Positions 37,608 through 53,474 of a stretch of DNA of 64,000 bases are shown piece by piece. The stretch is from Caenorhabditis elegans (Eukaryota > Nematoda > Chromadorea > Rhabditida > Rhabditidae): positions 6,200,001 through 6,264,000 of the forward strand of contig NC_003283.11 of NCBI RefSeq assembly GCF_000002985.6, read 5' to 3'. The notes under the pieces are model-generated. The model did not search any database and was not told where the DNA came from. It worked only from the letters and a program-made list of their open reading frames with translations. The translations under genes were made by a program, and so were the position numbers. Position 1 is the first letter of the stretch, and the number at the start of each line of letters is the position of its first letter.

Positions 37608-40600
37608 AGATTCTTGTAATTATTTTTATTGTCGATTTAAGAGTGCTACAATAATACATATCCCCCACGTCGTTGTGTTTTGAACGTGTTTTCCTTTCAA
37701 ATATTTGTCCCTTTTTTATGAAAATTTGTAATTTTGTTGATTGAAAATATTGGCGAGTGCAGTTTGAGTGTGTAAGGATAACTGGATAAACAAATTTAAT
37801 TTTGTAAAGCAGATTAAATTTGCCGAAAAGAGCTGAAAAGCTCAGTTGCATAATCTCACGTATAAATATATATTTGAAGTGTAGCTCACGAAAAAGATTA
37901 TATCCTAGATAAGATTTCAATACAACATTAAACTAAAAGTTTGTCTAGTCTACTTATAAATTTCGAGTTGCTAAATGTTCAGAAATCATATTTTGTGTGA
38001 CAATTTTTAATGAGATTTAAAACTTAAAAATAAGACAATTTAATAGTATAATTGCAACTTTGATAAAGATTTGCATTAAAATTTGTAAAATTTGTACTCT
38101 CGGGTTTTTATTTTCTTTAAATATTAAAAATTTGGATAACTGTGTATAGAAAGTTAAGTGGTAGTTCCTAATTGCAATTTCTAGTGCATTTTTTGATTTC
38201 AGAGAATACATCTAAAGAAGGTTTGTTTTGAATGTTAATTTTATCATGGAAATATTAATTGAACTAAATACGCTCAAAAGTTCAATCATATTTTAAAGCA
38301 AAATATTTTAATCTTAATCCAATGCAACGTTAATCTACTATTCTTTGAGTACATTGTATGCTAATTCTGTTTCGTTGATCCCTTTTTTTCGAAACACTCG
38401 ACGCCGTCTTTTAATTCGTTAAACTACCATCCTACTCTTTGACCTACCAGATGATCTCGCACGCCCCAAAGATGTCCCGTGTGCGAAAGCCCACCGTGAT
38501 TGATAAAAAATCAGTTGAAGAAGGAGAGGATGGGTGCATGATGCACTCAACAAAAAAAGGCGGAAGAACAACTTGTTTCGTCCCCCACTTTTTATATTCT
38601 CATGTTTTTTCTCACATCTAGCTGGTGCGATTTGTGATTGGACCAAATGATTGGAGGCACAGGGGGAGAAAGATCGGATGATCGGCCACAGTTGAAAAGT
38701 TGAAAAAAAAACAAAAAATATGGTTTGCACGTCATCCGACCGGAGACTGAACAATTTCTAGTTTTGTGTCAGAAAACATATTTTGAAATTTTTTTTTCGA
38801 ATTTCAAAAATAACAGACCTCATATTTTCAATTGATTTTTAATGGAGTTTCTTAAAAATTGGTTTGTATAGTTTGAACTATTTCATGTGATTTCAAAAAA
38901 ATACATAATAGTTCTTATTCGAAACCTGTGATTTTCAAAAACTCAAGATCTGAAATTGTTTTAAAATTCAGTGCATTACTATTATATTTAAAAATTTCAT
39001 ATTGTTCTGATAGGAAATTTTCGAATTCGAGTCGAGCAAAAAGTTTACCGCAGAAGCGTATTTTGAACTTTACTGTAAGGCTTCTTCAAATTCTACTAGA
39101 AATATTTATTTTATCCTCTATTTCCAGCCTTAATCCCTCAGCAAAATTCGAAATAATCTAGAAGAATTTACAAGAAAAAAAGAAAAAAGTTTCATAATCC
39201 AATTTACATAAATTGTCCATTGAACACTTTTCAATTTAAAACCATGACCATCAAACAGTTGTCTTTTTCTGATTTTTAAAAGTTGTATGTACAAAGTATC
39301 GAGCGATAATGCATCGAACCATGGTTATAAAATGGTTGAGAGAAGCGAGATTGCCTTTCATTTTGATATATTGCAGTGAGCCTATATTTCTTCGTTTTTC
39401 TAGAAATTCGGCAGACTTTCTAGTTTTCAGGTACGTTTCTTTAGGTTTGGTTTAGCTTTTTCAATAATGCAAGTCATTTTATTATTTTTATTCAGCTATT
39501 GTTATTTTGAAAGGCAGCAAACGGACATCTTTCGTATTTTGTGCTCTTTTCTCACCATTTTGTGCATTATTAATTTGGTTTTTTTTCTCCGTTTTTTCTA
39601 GTTTTTTATTTCTTTTTCCCTTGTATTTCTTCATTCAAAAGGTGTGTTTCATTGATCACTTCTCTAAATTCTACGTGAATTTAACAAATCCGTACCCAAT
39701 CTTGCACAGACGCTCAAATTTTCTCGTTTGATTAGCTGCCTCGCTTTATCGAATCGCCTCGTCGTCGTCTATCCGCCCGTCTGTCCCACCTATTAACATG
39801 ATTTTTTGTACAATACCGTAAACCTCAATTTGTGCGCTTTTATCTCCTCTCAACCCCCACTTTCACAATTTTTCATGTTCAGTGAAAATGTATAGTGGTT
39901 GAGGTTGCAACGTCGTCACTACCAGCCACCACCACCACAGTTAGACGACGTAATAGCAGTGCAGTGAAAAGTGAGAGTATTCTCTTATTTTTGGGTGCTT
40001 TTGCGGTGCGTTTCGATTCATGATAATCATTGAATGAGTGTAGAAGAGACGACAGACATTGGGAAGCCTATCAATTGGTCTTTTACATCTCGTGGTGTGT
40101 TGGGTGTCGATGTAGATGGAAAGAAGAATAAGAAGACGACGAAAAGATTGAGAAAAGAAGCCTTTCAAAGTTCAAACACGCTCTGGCCTCTTCTCTTTTC
40201 ATCGTCATGTATCATTTTGTAGAGGTTTTTTCATTGCAAAACGTGAAATTGAAATGATCAAAGGTCGCCGTAGCCAGGGCACATTTATAAAGGGATGCAC
40301 TGGAATTATGATGCACCGCTATAAAGAAGAAGCCGCTATATCAGGCTACACTGTGCACATGAAGAGGTTGTAAAAATAATTTCTCATTGCGGGCTTCCAG
40401 CGTTATTTTGACAATGGAAGACTATTATTACCCTAATGGGGCAATGGATTTATGCAGGTCGGCCATTTCCATATTTAAGCAACATTTTTGGAAAACTCGA
40501 TGAATGAAGCGTCAACCCTAAATGAAGTACATACATGAGCAATTCTAATTTGACTTTCAACTTTAAATTAACATTGGATTGTTAGCGGAGCTATTGTGAA

Positions 40601-43600
40601 ATAGACATGACGACTAACTGAATCTTAAATCGGTTGAAAACTTTGCGTGAATTCAATCATACAAAAACTTTTCAAAAACTTTCAAACTCTCAGATCCCTT
40701 GGAAAAATTCAAACTCGAATAAACAATACAGTATATATGCAATTGCCGATGATGTCCAAAGTACGTACAATTTTTCAGTTGCGGGCGGTGCCTGTATATA
40801 TTCGAGCGGGACGGCGCGCAAAAGCGTCACAATGTATAGGAGGGTGTTTATTTGATCAGATGTAAAAACCAGAGCGAAACTGGCTTACTGTAAATGTCCT
40901 ACACCTCTTGAAAACGATGCGAAACGCTCGTGGAATGCACGTGGCGAATGAAGAGAAAAGATCAAAAAAGTACCCGTCCTCACTCAATTTACCATTTGCC
41001 TCCATTTTGACTGTCTCTGTTGACAGGAAACGTTGTTGGTTTCGAAAACTCAACGTTTTTTAAACTCATGTCGTAATATTTGTTCTCTGTCTATTTCGTT
41101 GTTCTAGTCATCAACACTTCAGTTAGTTATAGAGACACATCGTTAGTTTTTCAAAGATCGTGGTTTTTTGTGTTGTCGAGATTTTGAAAATATTGTCTAG
41201 ACAGTGAAAAAAAAATATTTTGCAAACAGCAAAAATATCAACAAAAAAATAAATAAAGAAAGAAAGAGTTAGAGTGATAATAAAAATCTTAGTCATATTT
41301 TCCTAATAACAATGACTTATCACCAACACTCTGTCAGCGAATTTCAAAATAAAGTGACAGTTGATCATAAAAATATTATTTTAATCTGTAAAACTGTGGC
41401 GTGCAGCACTTTTTTTTAGAAAACTAAAAAAAACTGCCAACTTTTCGGAAAGAATCTGAAATATTCCGAAAAAAAAATTTTGTTAGAAAAGTGTAACGCT
41501 TGGGAAGTATTTGAGATTTTTTAAATACTTTTTTAAAATAAATTGTATTCAAAATTTAAAATTAAATCCAAAATTAATAAACTGCTATATTTAATTTCGT
41601 TGTCATTCCCAATTAATTATTTTGAAACAATTCCAAATACTCTCTATTCTCTTTATTAGGTCACTTTCCATCAAGATTTGAACACAAGCAACGTCTTCCG
41701 TGTTTCGTGTCATGTACTGATTTCATTTTCATTAAGGATTTTGATTTTTATTGCCGAATTCCTAATATAGTCTACATGAGAACATTTATTCACTTACTTT
41801 TAATTATTTCATTTTTGATAACTTTTGATTTCAAAATCACCTGTCAGCCGAAACACTGTTAAATAAGTATTTCCTAATACAAAACTGAGGATTTTTTATA
41901 TTACTTTTAAAAAGGTTTTGTTATTGAAATGCCCTATTAATCTGGGGTCGACTGAATTTCAAATTCGCCAATGAATTTTTGAACAGGCAAATTCATGCAT
42001 CATTTATTTTAAATGTAAGTCTTCAAAAGAGAGTTTTGATTTCTCAAATTTCTAAAGATTTCATCATTTTTAAAAACAGACAAAGTCATAAAATTTTGAA
42101 TTTCAAAAAAATTGCTTATCCCATTTCCGATGATATCATTTTTTAGTCTGTAAAATACACCATCAATTGTCTGACTGAAATTATTTCCACTTCTGATTTG
42201 AATTTACCAATAGCTCAAAGTTGTGAGTAACCGCCAATTTTGAGCTGCTAAACCTTTACAAACTGCACGGGGAAAACAAGTACTTAGTCCAAAATGTGTA
42301 TTCGGTTGGGGGGGGGGGAGCAAGGCACACCTAATCACAGGTGTTTTCGCAGACAGACATCAAGCAGAGCGGGCGAGGAAGGAGATACTGAAATTAATAG
42401 AAGACAAATTCTTCGAAAACATGTCTTGATTAGTGTCTGGGTAGAAAGTTACTATGATTTTTGAGCAAGAACTTCTAATCGGAAAATAACTGTATTCAGT
42501 TGCTTTCTGCTCTCTTGGTTGTTTTCTATTTTATTCCAAACTTCTACAATCATCCAGCTCATGATGTTCACTTCTCAGTGGTTTTGCTTTGAATTTTAAA
42601 ATAGTCTAAAACTCGAGAATGTCGCAAAGAAAAACGAACAAGGTTCTGACCAACCATTTTGCTACGCCCACCATTCAGCGTTGGAGGAGCAATGGGTATA
42701 AAATGGTTTACAATTTTTATATTAAAAATTCAAACAAAGAGCTTTTCTAATAGTAAGATCATTGACGCAAATTGTATGTAGTTGGTAAGGTGATTCCACA
42801 CACAATTTCAGAATCGTGGGAATGATTTTCGACTTTTCACTATCATCCCTAGATGTTCAAAAATCTCCCTAAATCGCAAACAATTATATCCAGCCATCAA
42901 AATATAATTAAAAACCCGACTTTGATCTGTTTTAGGTTGAAATAAAAATCAAGTTTATATCAGCAGACTGTATTTATTATCCAGCTGATGTCTTTATCAT
43001 CCATGTCGTCTTCATTGTCTTTATTTCTTTTTCATTTTATATTTTCTAGTTTTCACAACATTCTGCACCCACACACATACACCCATATATTTATCTTATT
43101 TTCTTTGAGTCTACACATATTTCTTCTATCTTCTGTACAGTCATTAATTTTCCTCAAATCTGTAGTCTGATCTAGTGTTCTAGTTTTTCACTCTTTGTCG
43201 GGACATTCTTTCGACGCTTCTTAGAAACTGCCATCTTTCTTTGAATATGAAACAAAAAGGATAATTTTTTTTAAAAAGTATTATTTTTTCTACAATTTCC
43301 CAACATAAAAATTATTACAAAAAAGATTGTGTGTTTGGTCGGCTGTGGTCGACAGACGAAATGAAAGGTAGGAAACGAGGAAAATAATTTTTCGATAAGA
43401 GAAAGGGAAACTTTTGAAAGTGATTGGGAGGAGGGTGTTGTGTGTGAACCCGTGTGATCGACGGGGGGCTCGAAGCCTTATCTCCTGCGACAACGCACGT
43501 TTCGTTTCGACGATTCCGCAGCGGCTGATCATAAAAGTTTTATGTATAGAGATTGTTGGATAATATAGAGGTATCGAGAGAAAAAAAAAGAAATCAATCG

Positions 43601-46600
43601 GGTTTGCATGTACCCAAGTTGTACAGGCATCGCCACGATCTTTGAAATCTTTTTAATGATAAATCCTGTTTATCTGGCAGCGCTGAGATCTGAATTGATT
43701 TTTACACTGGGTAAGGAAATTTGGGTGCTACATATCAGCAGCAAATCAGCTTTTGAAAATGATTCAATGTTTTTTGAAGTACAATGATTGGAACTGGGAG
43801 ATGGAAAAAAATTTAAAATTGTTTTAACAAATATTTGATAGTTTTTTGGTTTTTTTTTCAGAAAGAGAATTTCCCTGATCATTTGACTAACTTTTTACTC
43901 TCCGATTACTGTCTATAAGTAGTCAATTATTCCCATAATGAAATTCTTGTGGATCGATTAATAATTGAACAGCTACTTGCGCATTTCCCAACATAAATTT
44001 TCAATTTTTGAAATTCTTCATTATGAAGTACAATATATTTGTGCGATAGACAAGTATCTATCACATTTTGTTGTGCACTCTTTGTTTCTCTCATGAAATG
44101 CTGAACAAATACTAACCATGTGCACTAAATTTTATAATTATTATACATAAACCATTTTTGTCTCCACCCCCTGAAAATTCTAAATTTCTAACTATTCTTT
44201 GTAGTTGACAGTGTTTTCAAATATCAACGTCGTCCTTGTAACTTGTTTTTCATTTTCTTTTTCTTTGAAATTCGCAATTCTTACAACCAATTCTCACAAC
44301 AAACAGTATTTTCTGATTTCCTGATTGTTTTCTGAGATTTTTGGTCGGCTTTCGGGAATACGGTAGCTCAGTTCGTTCGATCACTCCTTCTGACTAAATG
44401 TCAATAATTTGCTCTTATTTCCGCACAACATGTCTCAAATTAGTATTTTCAACCATGATCTTTTTTCTGTCTCTTTTCCAAACTCGGCATTTCATTTCGT
44501 TTTCTTCTCTTCTTTCAACACAATGATTTTTTGGACGCTGCCGGGTGCTCGTACACTTCTTTAGCCGACTTGTTTCTCTGCTCTTTATTGTGCTCCTACT
44601 TCCAATGATCTTTGCCCGTCTCTTTGTCTCGTTGTAGTCGGAAGGCAGCACCAAGTGCGTGGTGCTCCGAAAACAAACTCACCGAGCTTTAATTTGATTG
44701 GCAATTCCTTCTTCTCACATTCTGACCTGCATCAGCGTCTACTCACATTTCTTTGCGTTTTCTGTTTTCTAGTTTCAGCATCTCTCAATTTCTAAGAACC
44801 TCAAAAAAAAAGCGAAAACTTGTTTACCACTTGTTGCGAGACATGTACATATTTAGAAAATGAGCCGGTGGTTAGTCATTGCACCGGACGCGCGCAAAGT
44901 ACGATGAATGTGACATGACGAAGCATGAGAAGAAGAAGGAACTGGAAAAATAAAAATAGGAGAAACTCTCGGAGCAGATGAAAAGAGAAAAGAGCAACGT
45001 GCGATTTGCAAAGAACACAAGCCTGGCTTTTCTATCCCAAAATATTCTATAGTGGGGTGCATTTGTTTCTCTTTGCACCCACGTCAAAAATGGAGTATAC
45101 ATTTTTTTAAATTATCTAAAGGACTCAAAATAATCTCAAAAATTTAGATTTTCTAGTCACACCGATTGAAAAATTATTAAGAAGTATATATGGCATTTCA
45201 AAATTAAACAATGCTAAATTCAACTGAAAATTTCCAATTTTGGTAATTTGTCGGATAAATTGGCAAAATAGGATATTTTAACTAAATTTTGACTTTTTCT
45301 TAACTTTCAGCTCCTAAATTTTTAGAAATTTTCAATCAGTCTCATTTGACTTCGCTTTTTCAGCCATTTCTAAGTTGGTAACAGCAATCAAAAAACGTGT
45401 TAGCTACTTCAACTTTTATTGTTAGGTCTTACACACAAACCATACACTTTTCTAGTTAATAACAAACTGATATTCTAAGAACTCAGAAGCAAACTATCTA
45501 TATCGTATTTTCCTGTTTTTGATATAACCGTAATTATCGTGGGACATTCCGCCCACCGGAAGCAGACTGTCTAGCGACAACTGAATAAAAATATCAATGT
45601 TTCAAACATCTCTCACTTTCTGAAAATGAGTTTTCCAGACAGTTCTCTGATAGTAGCTACCAAAACACAACTCGGTTTCTCGTTATTCAAAATATGTCTG
45701 GGATTTTTTGGTATAAATTCAATCTAGATTTATAGCACAAAGAAATTCTGACTTGATGGCTTTTTGTGCTTGTTTTTCTTCTACCTTAAATCAAAAATGA
45801 TGCTATTTCAAAAAAACAAAATATTAGTTCTCAGTATAAGCCCCTTAATTCTTTCATAAGTTCCGTAAACCTTTGTCATCATTCTTTGAACTTTCAAAAC
45901 TCAAACATTCAGTCTGATTTTCGTTATGTAGAGATTATCAGATATAACTGCTACGTCAGGCCGTCAGATCTGGTTTCGAAATTGGAATGAATTTCCAAAA
46001 TTTGGCTAATCCCAACGTGGCTTCAAGTGCTTCACTTGATCATCATTATTATTTAAAACTTTGTGAGATTTATGACACATCACGCACACTAACAAAAATA
46101 TAAATATTAACTACGTAATGATCTAACAAAAGTAAACGACAGGTGATCTCGGAACTTTTTGTTGAATTTTGAATTTCATAAATAGTTATAAAAGGGTTTA
46201 ATGAAAACTAGACGGGAAAGATCGTACAGAATCAGGTGCAGACAATATTTTACAAATCTGTACGATTAATTCGACCCTGGGAGTTCAGAAAATTTTCTAT
46301 TAAAAATGGGAACAACTTTAAATGGACCTTTCGAAGATTAACTCGTGTGGCCTGATGTTTTCATTCATTGCTAATCAACAAGTGGGGAATTTCCCCGAAT
46401 GTACCCAAACTGTGTGTATTAGTGAATGAGATAACCTTGGCGATCGCCTCCGTATTCTTTTGCATCACTCCACCGTATCAACCACCTTCTTCTCCACATC
46501 TTTATCTTTGCAATCACACTCACAATCACTGTTGTGTCCCATTCATTTTCAACCACTAATCGAATCTATCAACATTTTGGACACATTTGTCCCATCGGAA

Positions 46601-49171
46601 GACGACGACGAATCAATGAGAATCAATAGACCGATGACTTCTATCAATTCTTCTTTCCAACCATTTTGCCTGTCTGCGTCTTGTCATCATTGTATGTGTG
46701 TCTCCAGTACACAACGCACCCGATCTGCACCGCCCGCCGCCTCGTTTTCTCTTGCGTCTCGTGTTCTTTTCATCTTCCGACACTGTCTCTACGTCCATCC
46801 ATCTCGTCTCGACTCCGCCTCGCCCTCAGTTTGCCTCCCTCTTCTCTTTTTCCTCTTGGACCCCCAATGTGCGTATGTCATCTATGTGACTATTGCAATT
46901 CACAAAAAGTTTTTTTTTCAATATTTTCAAATTTCAACTTCATCTCTAGTTTCAGCTCTTGTCCTGGTATTCCTACCATTCTTTATAGTTCAGATAGGGG
47001 TACTGTGAACTTTGAACACCAGTTTCTAAGAGATGCCTGTATGTAGCTTGCTCTTCAATAAATACCGTATACGTGTACGTTAGACATGTTGACTTATAAG
47101 CATCTCAATGTTTTAAAAGACTGTGTCCTCATGTTATTGGCTGGATATGTTAAAGCTATACTATATTCTGTGTAGTATGTGTACTTTTGTAAATCTAATA
47201 AAGAAAGTTGTAGATTTACATCAATAACCTATCAAGGTATTTTCCAAGAGAACCCAATTTTTTCTATTTAGTCTCAAATCCATATTTTTATTTCCCTGTA
47301 TGTTCAGCTCAATTTCCATCGCCTTCCATCGATTCTTATCATTCGTACAGTCTTTTCATCTTTACCCTCTCTTTTCCATTCCCCTTGTTCCATTTTTCGC
47401 CGTCTGTAAGGTAAAAACTTAGTGGAAAGGTGGGCGGAGCGTGTACCGCCCATTTGCGTTTCTACCTCTTCTTTGAAGGCTGCACGTACTCGGTGCAAAA
47501 GGTTCAGTTAAGGCAAGAAGAGTGTGAAAAGATTAAGAATGTATGTTCATCTAATACTCATTGATTCATATTCTATCTAACTGCATTTTCATGTTATCTT
47601 CTACAGTAGTCTCCTTCTTCTTTTTTTATCAATTATCTTTATCATATCCTATCACGTTTTTCAATCATACTGACAGTTCTTTGGAGAGGAGGCAGGAAGA
47701 GAATGAAAGATAGTATGGGTGATAAATCTTGTAGCAGCAAAGAAGTCGTTATCTGCTGTGTCATTGTCATTAAATGGATAAACGAACTCGTTTTGTTCGG
47801 TTTTCGCACAGTCCATCTTTGATCGGTCTGGAACTAAGTGGGTTATCATTGATTCGATGAACTTAGGACCCACCATGGATGCATGATCTTTAAAGATGTA
47901 TCCACGCTCCGTTGGACAGTTATCCCATTGGACTTTTAATGGTCACCAACCGGTTTTCTACCATTCGGATCATTCGCTGAACAAGGAGAAGTATGATCTG
48001 TACAGTATCATTTTCTTTTTTTGAAAATTATGCACGTTGTGAAAGTTAAAGTACTCTTTGTCCCCCCGCATAGCCAACGAGGAAATCAAAAATGAAACCT
48101 ATTTTTAACTTTTTTAATTTGAATCAAACTTCTATACGTTATCTTTGAAAACTGAAAAATGATGCTCAAAGATATTTTTGGTTTTCCATTTCTCTATGAA
48201 AAACAGGCACTTCCAGGAAGCCTCATGGTTTTTTTCGACTTTCACATAGTGTACTTTCCCCTCGAAAATTCAAAGATCAAAAGCTTCATCAATAACAGCA
48301 GCTGTTCTCGGAAGAAAAAATATCTAGGGATGACATTGAAAATCGTTTTTCAAAGAATGAGAGCTCTGTTCGTAGAACGGGAGTGCGGCTAGAGCACAGT
48401 GAAGCAGATCTGAGAGCAAATCATCAAAAATCAAAGCAATGTTTGTTTTATCGATTATATTGAACACGATTTTTATGCTCGAGGATTATTGTGCACCGGG
48501 GTTCGTTTTGAAACAGTATTCTGTGTTTGTGGATTCTCGGTGTGTTTTGCTCGGATTTTTTTGATGTTCTGTTATATACTTTGCAAAAAGTGAAGATATC
48601 TTCTAGTCTGTGCTGTCATGATTAAAAACATATTTTCCCCCGAAAACAGTAGCATCTCAAGTTGTCCCTGAAATTTTATTTTTTGTCGATTTTCCCTTTT
48701 CCCAGGTTGCATTCCCCATCTTTCAAATTCTAATATTCGATGCAAACGATGTATTGACATAATTGTATGCAATAATTTATACGTTTAACAATGCCCCGCG
48801 TTGCTGACTGGGGGTCATATCAACATTCCATTCTGTTTCATATTCTACGGGAAAAATGATGTTTGAATTCAGTTGGCAGTCACATTGGGCGGGAACAATC
48901 TTTGAAAGTCATTTTAATCACTTTTATCGGTCATCACGTGTTTTCTCTTTTCTACTTTTACATGTTTGTCAGCCATTAACAACGGGTGGCCAGGAAGAGA
49001 GGCCGCCCTTCCATTCCACTCTCCCAATTCTACCGTACTCTGCCATTTAAACATGAATCGACTTTAAAAAAACGTTGTTATTCTCCTTTTTGTCGTTGCA
49101 TTGTTCTTTTTCTCTCCTCCACCTTCGCATTATTTTTGTAACTTTCTGAATCAAGCATTCTTTTATTTCAG
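37608..49171. other. 11.6-kb gene-poor stretch upstream of dmd-7
   Basis: No complete gene is supported. The region is AT-rich, with islands that look promoter-like: 39730-40200, 44400-45060 and 46400-46900 (pyrimidine-rich, with CTGCGTCT at 46674-46681). An 11-base G run lies at 42308-42318. A protein-like minus-strand frame at 47661-47932 is listed separately. The stretch may hold long-range control of dmd-7 or unannotated non-coding RNA. Confidence 0.5.
47661..47932 (-). pseudogene. Protein-like open frame, gene fragment or exon
   Basis: Reading leftward from about 47932, a frame stays open for roughly 90 codons to a TGA. It has balanced, coding-like composition (QWDNCPTERGYIFKDHASMV, KFIESMITHLVPDRSKMD, FVYPFNDNDTADNDFFAATR). 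It follows an AAAAG that could be a poor acceptor. Upstream, the same frame meets three stops in 40 bases, while another frame reads ILLLVQRMIRMVENRLVTIK. I do not recognise the family. A relic exon of a lost gene is as likely as a live one. Confidence 0.3.
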
Positions 49172-51729
<2,558 letters not shown>

Positions 51730-52968
51730 GCACTGAGAGTCTACACACAAGCACTCACACACACCCTTTTACCCAACTTTGTCATATTTACCCGAATTCT
51801 GTAGAGATTATTAGTCTATTCCATCCACCCATTTTCTTCTTGCTCTCGTCTTCCTTTCTCTCTCTGTCTGTTTCTCTCTCCTTCTACACACACTCGGGAA
51901 TATTAATTTATTGATTTTGAAATTTTGAAATCGCTTTTTATTCAATTTGCTTGAAACATTTCATTTATTGATAACGCATCACAACAAAAAACAAATCCTA
52001 AAAAATCACAAAAACAAATCCTCTACTGTTTTTAATGAACAAACTTCCATACAGCAGGTATATAAATTCCCAAGTTGTCTAGATCAGTTAGGGCTTCTTT
52101 TTTTTCAAACCTCCCTTTCTTTCTCTTTTTTCGTCACCTAGAATTGGTTTGCTTTACATTGACTGTGCTCTTCCTAAAAGAACCTTAACCCCCCAACAAC
52201 ACATACTCTTTTGTTTTGTTTCCTGGCTGATCTCCGTTTTGACTTTTTACTGTTTTCATGTTTTTTTATTAAATCTAAATTTTAATCCTTTTCTAGCTGT
52301 ATCCAGTTCATTATTCCTTTTGACCTTTCCTGTCTCTTCACAGAAACAAAAAAAGTTGATTCTAATTTTCACAATTTTCCAGCACATATGTCGTTTGTGA
52401 TTGTCTTCAAGATCGGGTTCACTCCCCCTCAACTCATATAAACATTTTCCAAATTAATGCTGTGTTTTAATCTTGCATCATACAAAGTATAATTTGAAAG
52501 TTAATAATGCAATAATGGGACTATGAGAAAGGAATTTATTTTAATTATTTCAAACTTTAGACATATTTACATCCCGATCTCAAATAACAGTGTATTGCTC
52601 GGGTGAGTTTTTCTCGGCCAAACCCACAATGCATAAATATTTTAGTTTTTTTTTGTTTAGAAACTAAATACAATTTAAATTGGAATATGGGCGCTTCAAG
52701 CAGCATACTACTTGTCAAAAATTATATTTATCTGTAGACTCAATTTTTCTGGAAAGAAAGCAGCTTCTGTCTGCGTAGCGTAAAAAAATTAATTCAATGA
52801 GAAGTGTAGATTTTGATCAAGTAAATTGAATGTTTGAAATAGCACAGTTATGCCTATTCTTGATAAGTTCAAAACATTTCCGATAAACTGATAAACATGC
52901 GCTTGCAACATTTAATAATGTTTTCTATACAAAATAAACTATACTTCTGATTGAGTTAATAATAATAG
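51730..52968. other. 3' flank of dmd-7
   Basis: Pyrimidine-rich sequence, including CT-rich and CA-rich microsatellite-like runs at 51830-51900, passing into AT-rich sequence. Probably the dmd-7 3' UTR followed by intergenic DNA. No gene was seen. Confidence 0.5.
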
Positions 52969-53474
52969 TTATAATAATAATACAATTTCTAATTTCAGAC
53001 TATGTTTTGTCTGTCGCACACAATCAGTGCCACAGCTTGTAGTTTGAACAAGGAAGTAAATTTCGTGTAAGCATGTAGACAGGATATTGATCCGACTGTG
53101 GAGAGTATCTTGAAAAAATCTAGCCGTCACACTTTCCGGGGATACGAGGAGATTCAAATCGAGACTTCTCAGTGGGCGCCCTCGTTTAATTTCGTGTATA
53201 TAGCATGAAATGGCCATTTGAAATCGTCTAAAATTTTACGCAAATACACATCCGAAGAGGTTATCTGATGTAATCCGGATTTCCATTTCCTCTCCTGGAT
53301 CCGTCACAGTCAGAATCAGAGCCTTTGCGTTGTGTTATGGTTCCCGCCGAATATTCAACAAAACTTTTCCAAAAATGGAAATTCCAAATTGTTATACCTA
53401 AAGTTGGGACAGCTCGAAAAATAGTTCCAGCTTCTCAACTGGTTGCATCGAAATTTTGTATTTTCGTAGCACAT
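52969..53474 (-). CDS. Possible small two-exon gene, unknown protein
   Basis: Candidate exons 53474-53398 and 53227-52969 join in phase across a GTATAAC donor and an AAAATTTTAG acceptor and encode 111 residues. The N-terminal exon is Cys/Asn-rich (MCYENTKFRCNQLRSWNYFS). The second contains HEIKRGRPLRSLDLNLLVSP and SCGTDCVRQTKHSLKLEI. An acceptor-like GGGACAG lies just before the ATG. No family is recognised, and there is no signal peptide or membrane helix. Composition is more coding-like than the surroundings, but support is only frame and splice consensus. Confidence 0.3.

Noticed and set aside
40034-40222. Plus-strand frame MSVEETTDIGKPINWSF
   Set aside because: The start looked coding, but it has no homology, no splice sites and turns into low-quality sequence within 60 codons.
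46460-47008. 182-codon plus-strand open frame followed by AATAAA near 47196
   Set aside because: Ser/Leu/Phe/Cys composition follows the CT-rich strand; overlapping frames are equally open. More likely promoter DNA or a non-coding transcript.
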